Shown here: positions 58,355-64,000 of the stretch, piece after piece | Numbering within the stretch: the first letter of the stretch is position 1 | Layout: each line of letters starts with the position of its first letter | NCBI RefSeq assembly: GCF_031455195.1 | Contig: NZ_JAVDSH010000004.1 | Coordinates: 248,001 to 312,000, forward strand | DNA: 64,000 nucleotides | Origin: Arthrobacter nitroguajacolicus_D | GTDB lineage: Bacteria > Actinomycetota > Actinomycetes > Actinomycetales > Micrococcaceae | Direction of reading: 5' to 3' | The notes under the pieces: model-generated | What the model saw: only the letters and a program-made list of their open reading frames with translations | Database searches by the model: none | Told to the model about the DNA's origin: nothing | Made by a program: the position numbers and the translations under genes

Positions 58355-59062
58355 GTGACTACCGCACTCAACCTCGTGAACGTCTCGCTCGAATATCCCG
58401 ATGGCGGCTCTACCCTCAAGGCCCTGGACTCCGTGAACCTCACGGTAAGCGAAGGGGAATTCCTGTCCTTGGTTGGTCCCTCCGGCTCGGGGAAGTCATC
58501 ACTGCTCGCCGTCGCTGCCACCCTCATCAGGCCCACCTCCGGAGTGGTGGTCATCAACGGACAGGATGTAGCCGCCCTTGCGGAGGCCGACCGCACGGCG
58601 CTGCGTCGGGACAAGGTGGGCATCATCTTCCAGCAACCCAACCTGCTGCCGGCTCTGACCGCCGTCGAGCAGTTGTTGATCCGTGAGCACCTGCGGGGCA
58701 ACCCGTTGAAGGAAGCCCGCCGGACAGCCGGGGAACTGCTCGACGTGGTTGGCTTATCCGGGGCCGAACACAAGCGACCCCACCAGCTGTCCGGCGGCCA
58801 GCGTCAACGGGTGAACATAGCGCGGGCCCTGATGGGCAGTCCTTCGGTGCTGCTGGTGGACGAGCCCACCGCGGCACTTGATCACGAACGAAGCGAATCC
58901 GTTGTGCGCTTGCTCCGTCGGGTCACGGACGAATTCCACACGGCCACCGTCATGGTCACGCATGATACCGAGTTCCTGCCCCTCACGGATGCCGTGGCGA
59001 CCATGCGGGACGGACGGATCAGCCGTGCACTCGTCCCCTCGTCCCGGACCCTAGTTGGCTGA
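58355..59062 (+). CDS. ABC transporter ATP-binding protein (LolD/HrtA-like)
   Basis: A 235-residue ATPase of the MacB/LolD branch. Walker A GPSGSGKSS, Q-loop IIFQQPNLLPALT, signature LSGGQRQRVNIARALM, Walker B VLLVDEPTAALDHERS and H-loop VTHD. The start is a GTG at 58355 with GAAAGG upstream. Together with the FtsX-type permease it forms a mechanotransmission or heme-type exporter. The 3' end overlaps the convergent HxlR gene by 12 bp. Confidence 0.94.
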   Translation: MTTALNLVNVSLEYPDGGSTLKALDSVNLTVSEGEFLSLVGPSGSGKSSLLAVAATLIRPTSGVVVINGQDVAALAEADRTALRRDKVGIIFQQPNLLPALTAVEQLLIREHLRGNPLKEARRTAGELLDVVGLSGAEHKRPHQLSGGQRQRVNIARALMGSPSVLLVDEPTAALDHERSESVVRLLRRVTDEFHTATVMVTHDTEFLPLTDAVATMRDGRISRALVPSSRTLVG

Positions 59063-59449
59063 GCCAAGGACCGCGGAGTCCTGTGCGTCGTCGTAGGCGT
59101 CGCGGGCCTCCAGGATGGTGGGCACGTGGCTCTCCGCCCATTCACGGAGCAGGGACAGCGGCTGCAATAGGGATTCGCCCATCGCCGTGAGTTCGTAGTC
59201 CACGCGTGGGGGAACCTGGGCATGGACCGTCCGGGTTATGAGGCCGTCCCGCTCCAGCGCCCTCAGGGTTTGGGTCAGGACTTTGGGCGTCACGACGTTG
59301 ACCGTCTTCCGCAGCTCGGAAAACCGTACGGGACCATCACCCAACACCTGAATCACCAACGACGCCCATTTATCGCCGATTCGTTGGAAGATCACGCGGG
59401 AGGGACAGTTGGGGTCCAGGATGTTCGCGGGGAGGTTGTTGGTTTCCAT
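59051..59449 (-). CDS. HxlR-family transcriptional regulator
   Basis: A 132-residue winged-helix regulator. CPSRVIFQRIGDKWASLVIQ begins the HxlR domain, and FSELRKTVNVVTPKVLTQTL with RALERDGLITRTVHAQVPPR holds the HTH and wing. A Cys near the N-terminus (NCPSR) is common in HxlR proteins that sense aldehydes or electrophiles. The ATG at 59449 is divergent from the NAD(P)-binding reductase gene, which is the likely target. Confidence 0.92.
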   Translation of the reverse strand: METNNLPANILDPNCPSRVIFQRIGDKWASLVIQVLGDGPVRFSELRKTVNVVTPKVLTQTLRALERDGLITRTVHAQVPPRVDYELTAMGESLLQPLSLLREWAESHVPTILEARDAYDDAQDSAVLGSAN

Positions 59450-59475
59450 GAGGTAACTAGGTTCCTTTGAAGCTA

Positions 59476-59517
59476 TCAGTATCCAATGTATACCGTTGTT
59501 GTATTGCAAGGATAGCA
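59476..59517. promoter_or_regulatory. HxlR-type operator region between divergent genes
   Basis: The 83-bp gap has GCTATCAGTATCC on one side and GGATAGC on the other, with GTATAC and GTATTGC between. GTATCC/GGATA-type inverted elements are known for HxlR proteins such as YodB and HypR. It covers both promoters. Confidence 0.45.
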
Positions 59518-59532
59518 ACCCCAAGGAGAGCA

Positions 59533-60138
59533 ATGAAAATCGCAGTCTACGGCGCAACAGGCATGGTCGGCAGCCAGATCGTCAACGAGTCCATCACCCG
59601 CGGCCACCAGGTCACGGCCATCTCCCGCAAGGGCGCTGAGGTCCCCGGAGCGGCCACACAGGCTGCAGACCAGGCTGACGCGCAGACCTTTGCATCCATT
59701 GCGAAGGACCACGACGTCGTTGTACTCGCTACGGGTCCCAGCCGCACCGGCGGCGACCATTCAGAATGGCTCGACGCCATGTCCACCGCGTACAGCAACG
59801 CCGAAGGAACCCGGCTGATGATTGTTGGTGGTGCCGGGACACTGGAAATTGATGGCGTCCGCCTGCTCGACTCCCCGGACTTCCCTGAAGCCTACAAGGC
59901 TGAGGCCACCACGGCCGCCAAAGCACTCGAGGCCGTGAAGCAGGCCCCTGAGACCCTGGACTGGACCGTACTGGCCCCGGCGCCCGTCATCCAGCCCGGT
60001 GAGCGGACCGGCGAGTACGCTGTGGCGAAGGATTCGCCGGCCGGCAGCAGCATCTCCACGCAGGACTACGCCGTGGCCATGCTGGATGAAATCGAAAGCC
60101 CGGCCCACCGCCGCGCACGCTTTACCGCCGCCAACTAA
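59533..60138 (+). CDS. NAD(P)H-binding reductase (NmrA/YwnB-like atypical SDR)
   Basis: A 201-residue atypical SDR. The cofactor loop is AVYGATGMVGSQIVNES, with ISRKG after strand two suggesting NADPH. VVVLATGPSRTGGDH and the VLAPAPVIQPGERTGEYAVA region are typical of YwnB/YesF-like proteins. AAGGAG precedes the ATG at 59533. The pairing with a divergent HxlR regulator is common for stress-induced reductases acting on quinones or aldehydes; the substrate is unknown. Confidence 0.88.
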   Translation: MKIAVYGATGMVGSQIVNESITRGHQVTAISRKGAEVPGAATQAADQADAQTFASIAKDHDVVVLATGPSRTGGDHSEWLDAMSTAYSNAEGTRLMIVGGAGTLEIDGVRLLDSPDFPEAYKAEATTAAKALEAVKQAPETLDWTVLAPAPVIQPGERTGEYAVAKDSPAGSSISTQDYAVAMLDEIESPAHRRARFTAAN

Positions 60139-60147
60139 GACGGCGGG

Positions 60148-61587
60148 CTAAACGCCCAGCCCGGGTACCCGCAGTTTGAATATGTCCTTGAGGGCATGTC
60201 TAGCCGCATGGTACCCGGGCATTCCTGTCACACCGGGGCCGGGCGGCGTCGAGGATGAGCACAGATACACACCGGGCATCGGTGTTCGCCAGGGCACAGT
60301 GGAAACCACGGGCCGCTGCACCAGCCCGCGGAGATCGAGGGTGCCTGCGCTGAAGTCGCCACCCACGTAGTTTTCGTTGTACTCAGCCAGTTCTGCCGCC
60401 GTCGTGGTCTTTGATGCAACCACGACGTCCCTGAAGCCAGGCGCATATTGCTCGATACGGGCCGTGACCGCTTCGGCCATGTCCACGGTGGAGTTGGCTG
60501 GCACGTGGCAGTAAGACCACAGGATGTGACGGCCTTCGGGTGCCCGCGTTGGGTCCACCAGGGACGGCTGGGAGACCAGGACGTATGGTTCCGGAGGATA
60601 TTTACCCATGGCTACCAGATTCTCGGATTCGGCCATGGCTAGCCGTGAACCGCCCACATGGACCGTTCCCGCTTGGGCCAGACCGGGATCCACCCAAGGC
60701 ACAGGCCCGGAAAGAATGAAGTCCACTTTGCATGCTGCATTCCCGAACCGGAATGCTTCCAGTGCCCGGCGGTAGCGATCAGGTACTTCCGCGCCCCCAA
60801 TCCGGGCCAGAGTCGGCGGAGCCACATCCAGCAAAATGGCCTCCGCAGGTCGGACCTGGTCCAGGGAGTCCACTCGTTCACCTACATGGATGGCTCCTCC
60901 GTGTGCGGTCACATCATCGGCCATAGCCTGGGCAATAGACATAGAACCGCCCACAGGAATTGGCCAACCACCGGCATGGGCCAGGACGCCGAGCAGGAGC
61001 CCAGCACCGGTTGAGCTGAGGGACGGTTGGGAGCCCAGCGCATGCGACATCACACCCGTCAGGAGCGCGGGAGCAGCTTCCTCCCGGAAGCGGCGACCCC
61101 ACAGTGGCGTGCCTTGATCCAGGGTGGCCAGCCCAAAGCTCACGGCGGCCAGGGGATCCCGCGGGATGCGCAGCAGCTGGTTTGACGTAAAGTCCACTAC
61201 CCCCGAGACCCGCTCCAGCAAGGGTTCCATGAGCCGGCGGTACGCCTGGCCATCCACGCCCAAGCCCTGAACGGTCCGGTCCAGGGACTGGTACGCCAAT
61301 GCGGCCCCGCCAACGTCCAAGGGTGTTCCATGCTGAACCTCCGGAATCCGCAGTTCGATCCGCCTGGACAGCTCGAAGGCACGGAAGAACGGCGAAGCCA
61401 GGGCCATGGGGTGCACCGCCGAACAGACATCGTAGAAATGCCCGGGTTCCATCAGCCCGCTGGTGCGCGAACCTCCGCCAATAGTGTCCGCGGCCTCGTA
61501 GACGTGGACTTTCAGGCCCGCGCGAGCCATGACCACTGCTGCGGCCAAACCGTTGGGACCGGCCCCGACGACGGCGACATCACCCAT
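60148..61587 (-). CDS. FAD-dependent oxidoreductase (phytoene desaturase-like)
   Basis: A 479-residue flavoprotein. The FAD-binding motif VAVVGAGPNGLAAAVVMARA is at the N-terminus, followed by VYEAADTIGGGSRTSGLMEP, both typical of the carotenoid desaturase/NAD(P)-amine oxidase superfamily. The C-terminal FAD part is PMPGVYLCSSSTPPGPGVTG. Actinobacterial proteins of this type are often annotated as phytoene dehydrogenase-like, but no other carotenoid gene is here, so the substrate is open. GGAGG lies 7 nt before the ATG, which overlaps the upstream GT87 gene by 8 bp. Confidence 0.88.
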   Translation of the reverse strand: MGDVAVVGAGPNGLAAAVVMARAGLKVHVYEAADTIGGGSRTSGLMEPGHFYDVCSAVHPMALASPFFRAFELSRRIELRIPEVQHGTPLDVGGAALAYQSLDRTVQGLGVDGQAYRRLMEPLLERVSGVVDFTSNQLLRIPRDPLAAVSFGLATLDQGTPLWGRRFREEAAPALLTGVMSHALGSQPSLSSTGAGLLLGVLAHAGGWPIPVGGSMSIAQAMADDVTAHGGAIHVGERVDSLDQVRPAEAILLDVAPPTLARIGGAEVPDRYRRALEAFRFGNAACKVDFILSGPVPWVDPGLAQAGTVHVGGSRLAMAESENLVAMGKYPPEPYVLVSQPSLVDPTRAPEGRHILWSYCHVPANSTVDMAEAVTARIEQYAPGFRDVVVASKTTTAAELAEYNENYVGGDFSAGTLDLRGLVQRPVVSTVPWRTPMPGVYLCSSSTPPGPGVTGMPGYHAARHALKDIFKLRVPGLGV

Positions 61588-63085
61588 TGTTGCCTCCCTC
61601 CGCCGTTTGGGCTGCTTCAGTTGTGGCCGTCTGAGGCCTCCTGGGCAGGACAGACCGGGCCGGGTTGAAGAGGTCGATCCTGAGCCAGTCCGGGGCACCG
61701 TTGAAAGGCCCGCCATGCGGGTCATCATCGCCGTGGTTGCGCAGGTGGTCCTGGGCCGGATCCCAAATGTCCATAACCACCCTGGCCATCAGGTAAGCCG
61801 TCGCAGCCATGTGTAGGACCACCGCCAATACGTAATAGGACATGTCGATGTTGTGCTGGACAGACCCACCGCTGGTCGCCTGGCCCAGGTACATCCAAAT
61901 GGCTGCCCAATGCAGGCCTTCGGCAGCCTGCCATAGGAGGAAGTCGCGCCAGCGGGGTCGGGCCAGGGCGAGGAGCGGGATCAGCCAGATAACGAATTGG
62001 GGCGAGTAGACCTTGTTGGTGAGGATGAACGCGGCAACAATCAGGAAGACCAGCTGTGCCACCCGGGGACGGCGCGGCGCGCACAGTGCCAACGCTGCAA
62101 TGAGTGCGCACGCCAGGACGAACAGGGACAGGGCGATCACGTTGATGCTGGCCGCATCCATCTGCATCCAGTGCAGCCGGTCCGCTACTAGGTTGTAGGA
62201 GAACCATGGCGAGCTGTACCCGGCAGGCCGGTCCTGGGTGAACTCGAAGAAGTACTGCCAGCCGGTAGGGTTCAGGGCCGCGAACGGAAGATTGACTACC
62301 AGCCAGGACACCAAAGCAGCCCCTGAGGTGGCAAGGAACGGCCGAAACTTTCCTGTCCGGAGGGCCAGCAGGAGCACGGCACCCAGGAACAGGACCGGAT
62401 AGAGCTTGGTCGCTGTGCCCAGTCCGATGCATATGCCGGCGAGCACCAGTTTGTCCTTGGAAAAGAAATACATTCCCAGGGCGAGCAGCGCCACCGCCCA
62501 CATGTCCCAGTTGATCAGGCCGGCCAGGATAATCCCCGGGGCCAAGGCCACCATGGCCGCATCCCAAGGGCGTCGCTTGTTGATTCTCGCGGTCAGCAGG
62601 ACGGTAACAACCCATATGGCCACAATCAACGTTGCGTTGACATCGAAGTAACCCAGCACCCGATCATTGTTGACACCCTGGCCAGGAACCAGCAGGGCAG
62701 TGATTCCCGCGATGATCCCCATCAGCACGGGATATTCGAACTGGCTGCCCTGGGTGAAGAGGGGGAGGACCCCGTCGCCGAGTCCTCGGTTCTTGAACAG
62801 TTCCGGGAAGTCGGAGTAGCAGGTGGAGTAGAACTGTCCGGGCGTTTCCCACCCGTTGACCCGGCAGTAGTCCTTCGCGAGAACAGCGAGCAGTGCCGCG
62901 AGTACGGTGAGGATGATCAGGACCCGTTCTACAGTGAACGGGCCGGAAGAAGCTTCGCCTGGCGAGGAGTGCTTCCCGAGCGGACCGCCTATGAGCTCGG
63001 TGAAGTTTCGGAGCAGGTTGTCACTGCGGCTGGGAACCTCCGCGCGGGCACGTTTTTGCTGCCGGTGCGGCTTCGTCTCCTGCAT
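61580..63085 (-). CDS. Integral membrane glycosyltransferase (GT87/DUF2029-like)
   Basis: A 501-residue protein. After a basic N-terminus (about 1-50) there are about 10-12 membrane helices. The loop after the first helix has YCRVNGWETPGQFYSTCYSD, a GT-C type acidic motif with DFPELF, and AGLINWDMWAVALLALGMYF is typical of alpha-mannosyltransferases using polyprenyl-phosphate donors (GT87). The C-terminal tail of about 60 residues is hydrophilic. In actinobacteria similar genes often sit near rpsF and a PBP, loosely true here. The acceptor is probably lipomannan or another envelope glycan. Confidence 0.88.
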   Translation of the reverse strand: MQETKPHRQQKRARAEVPSRSDNLLRNFTELIGGPLGKHSSPGEASSGPFTVERVLIILTVLAALLAVLAKDYCRVNGWETPGQFYSTCYSDFPELFKNRGLGDGVLPLFTQGSQFEYPVLMGIIAGITALLVPGQGVNNDRVLGYFDVNATLIVAIWVVTVLLTARINKRRPWDAAMVALAPGIILAGLINWDMWAVALLALGMYFFSKDKLVLAGICIGLGTATKLYPVLFLGAVLLLALRTGKFRPFLATSGAALVSWLVVNLPFAALNPTGWQYFFEFTQDRPAGYSSPWFSYNLVADRLHWMQMDAASINVIALSLFVLACALIAALALCAPRRPRVAQLVFLIVAAFILTNKVYSPQFVIWLIPLLALARPRWRDFLLWQAAEGLHWAAIWMYLGQATSGGSVQHNIDMSYYVLAVVLHMAATAYLMARVVMDIWDPAQDHLRNHGDDDPHGGPFNGAPDWLRIDLFNPARSVLPRRPQTATTEAAQTAEGGNNG

Positions 63086-63132
63086 GGATCGAGCTTACAG
63101 TCACCACTTGAGGCAGAGCACCAGGTCCTGCC

Positions 63133-63222
63133 TCAACTGTGGGAATGAACCCCACTGTTAAAAGGGGGGAGCCCACGCGTAGCCGCGTGGGCTCCTTGAG
63201 GTTCAACAGAATCGTGTGGCAT
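63133..63222 (-). CDS. Possible 29-aa peptide overlapping a terminator
   Basis: ATG at 63222 with AAGGAGA five bases upstream opens a 29-codon frame (MPHDSVEPQGAHAATRG and on to HSHS). It spans the terminator hairpin at 63168-63195, which argues against a stable gene; it may instead be a leader peptide linked to the hairpin. Nothing in the peptide is recognisable. Confidence 0.25.
   Translation of the reverse strand: MPHDSVEPQGAHAATRGLPPFNSGVHSHS
63168..63195 (-). terminator. Intrinsic terminator after the 46-aa gene
   Basis: Perfect 12-bp stem GGAGCCCACGCG/CGCGTGGGCTCC with a 4-nt loop. On the minus strand it is followed by CCCCTTTTAAC, fitting termination of the small-gene transcript before the convergent end of the GT87 promoter region. 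Confidence 0.75.
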
Positions 63223-63252
63223 CTGGGTCTCCTTCGGTCGGGCTGAAGGAAA

Positions 63253-63393
63253 TCAGCGGATCAGTCCCATCTGGTGCAGGACAACGTAAACGTCTTCACG
63301 GCGTTGGTCCAACAGTTGGCCGTTAAACAGGGTGCGGTCCTTTGGAGCTGTGACGCTCTTGAAGAAGCGCATGTCTTCGGGGCGCTTTCGCAT
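63253..63393 (-). CDS. Small hypothetical protein (46 aa)
   Basis: A 46-codon gene with an excellent ribosome binding site (AAAGGAGGTG, 4 nt before the ATG at 63393). The protein starts MRKRPEDMRFFKSVTAPKD and ends VYVVLHQMGLIR; it is basic at the N-terminus with an amphipathic C-terminal helix. A -10-like CATAAT lies at 63415-63420, and a terminator follows at 63168-63195, so it looks like a complete small transcription unit. The family is unknown to me. It is too short for most gene callers. Confidence 0.65.
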   Translation of the reverse strand: MRKRPEDMRFFKSVTAPKDRTLFNGQLLDQRREDVYVVLHQMGLIR

Positions 63394-63936
63394 GGTTCAC
63401 CTCCTTTCGGGGGGATTATGCCGGGTATTTAGGCGCAACAATTAGGGCCATTTGAGGATAAAGAAATCAAAGGCCAAAATGGGCACAATGTACCGAGGCT
63501 GGTGAAAGGTAATTAGCGGACCGAATCAGGAATTCCCGAAACGTCATTGCATCATTGCGTGAGCTTCCGGCAGTCGACCCAACAAGAAGCTGGTTCCGAA
63601 CTTTGGGGAAACTGCGCACCCGCGGCATGCTGCTTGGGTCCGCGCCTACAGCTGACTACTCAGCCATCCAAGGTGAGGAAGGCCGTCATGAACACCGCCG
63701 GCAACAGGCCGGTCCGATGGATCAGGAGTGGGTCAGAGAGCAAAAATGGCGTCGATCATCAGCAGAGGCCGGGGCAGCATTGACGGTCAACTTTCGTCCG
63801 CTAGTCAAAGTAATCATTTTTCCCAACCTCCTTCCGGCCTTTACAGCCTGCTGTGGCATTCACCCGAGTGACAAATCGGAAGAATGCGCGCCTGGTTCCC
63901 GGCGGATCGCTCTGGGAACAAGATATAAGCTACCCC
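63394..63936. other. AT-richer gap with small candidate ORFs
   Basis: About 540 bp without a recognisable full-length gene. It contains the promoter of the 46-aa gene and a 31-codon minus-strand frame with a strong ribosome binding site (63722-63817). It also holds a weak plus-strand frame of 78 codons (63547-63783), and an inverted repeat GTTCCC-N13-GGGAAC at 63895-63919 just before the promoter of the gene at 63937. The base composition is visibly lower in G+C than in neighbouring genes. Confidence 0.6.
63722..63817 (-). CDS. Possible 31-aa small protein
   Basis: ATG at 63817 is preceded by GGAAGGAGG, 9 nt spacing, a very good ribosome binding site. The 31 codons read MITLTSGRKLTVNAAPASAD then DRRHFCSLTHS. 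There is no family match I recognise. The ribosome binding site is the main argument for translation. Confidence 0.35.
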   Translation of the reverse strand: MITLTSGRKLTVNAAPASADDRRHFCSLTHS

Positions 63937-64000
63937 ATGAACAAGGAGTTTGGCCAGCGGAATTCGCTGTTTCCCCAAAACTTTTTCTCAATGAATGTTT
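63937..64000 (+). CDS. Start of an unidentified gene (runs off window)
   Basis: TATAAG at 63924-63929 ends 7 nt before the ATG at 63937, the leaderless arrangement seen elsewhere in the window. The frame begins MNKEFGQRNSLFPQNFFSMN and stays open to the end. Too short to identify. It is AT-rich compared with its surroundings. Confidence 0.4.
   Translation, partial: MNKEFGQRNSLFPQNFFSMNV

Noticed and set aside
63547..63783. A 78-codon plus-strand frame near the window end
   Set aside because: It has no family, poor codon bias and no good ribosome binding site at its first ATG. An internal ATG at 63688 has GAGGAAGG but leaves only 31 codons; I do not call it.
1..64000. CRISPR arrays, insertion sequences, prophage or integrase genes
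   Set aside because: I saw no regularly spaced repeats, transposase or integrase motifs, and no terminal inverted repeats flanking a gene block. The repeated short elements found are operators, terminators or DnaA boxes.

Overview
The window looks like a piece of the chromosome of a high-GC actinobacterium, most likely an Arthrobacter/Paenarthrobacter-type member of the Micrococcaceae. The reasons are the strong G/C third-position bias, the actinobacterial gene content (GAF-ANTAR regulator, DUF6297 ABC partner, PAP2/lipid-kinase fusion, MecA_N-type class B PBP lipoprotein) and many genes whose -10 hexamer lies only 6-7 nt before the ATG, as in leaderless mRNAs. This assignment is an inference; there is no rRNA in the window. 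I see no insertion sequence, prophage or CRISPR array.

Layout. 1-4.5 kb: a sugar/polyol catabolic operon (TIM-barrel isomerase, SDR dehydrogenase, fused DhaK-DhaL kinase, RpiB-type isomerase) divergent from an MHS-family transporter across a long inverted-repeat operator. It resembles the threitol/erythrulose pathways of mycobacteria. 4.5-24.1 kb: a replication/ribosomal backbone on the minus strand, dnaB at 5.3-6.7 kb and rpsF-ssb-rpsR-rplI at 21.6-23.4 kb. About 15 kb of miscellaneous genes separate the two parts, including a CoA-transferase/HMG-CoA-lyase-like operon, two membrane-anchored L7/L12-like proteins, a GNAT pseudogene, an ABC exporter and a lipid kinase. A DnaA-box cluster lies upstream of dnaB. 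A possible autoregulatory leader precedes rpsF. tRNA-Leu(GAG) is at 24.0 kb.

24-38 kb: amino-acid and small-molecule catabolism: two APC permeases, an M18 aminopeptidase, an exported intradiol dioxygenase, a YqfO-like/cyclase/IclR operon, and an operon of a homoserine dehydrogenase without an ACT domain, an aldehyde dehydrogenase and aspartase. Together with the divergent permease and a downstream Lrp/AsnC regulator, the last operon reads as a route from L-homoserine through aspartate semialdehyde and aspartate to fumarate and ammonia. This is the most interesting metabolic system in the window.

38-51 kb: an ABC-2 exporter joined to a two-component system, a PAP2/diacylglycerol-kinase fusion beside a second PAP2 phosphatase, a DeoR-regulated MFS carrier, an ABC-F ATPase and a class B PBP. 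51-63 kb: a large secreted GH31 glycosidase, a two-component system divergent from an FtsX-type ABC exporter (the chrSA/hrtBA arrangement of corynebacterial heme detoxification), an HxlR regulator divergent from an NAD(P)-binding reductase, and an FAD oxidoreductase overlapping a GT87-like membrane mannosyltransferase. 63-64 kb: an AT-richer stretch with several very short genes or candidates with strong ribosome binding sites, and the start of a gene that runs off the window.
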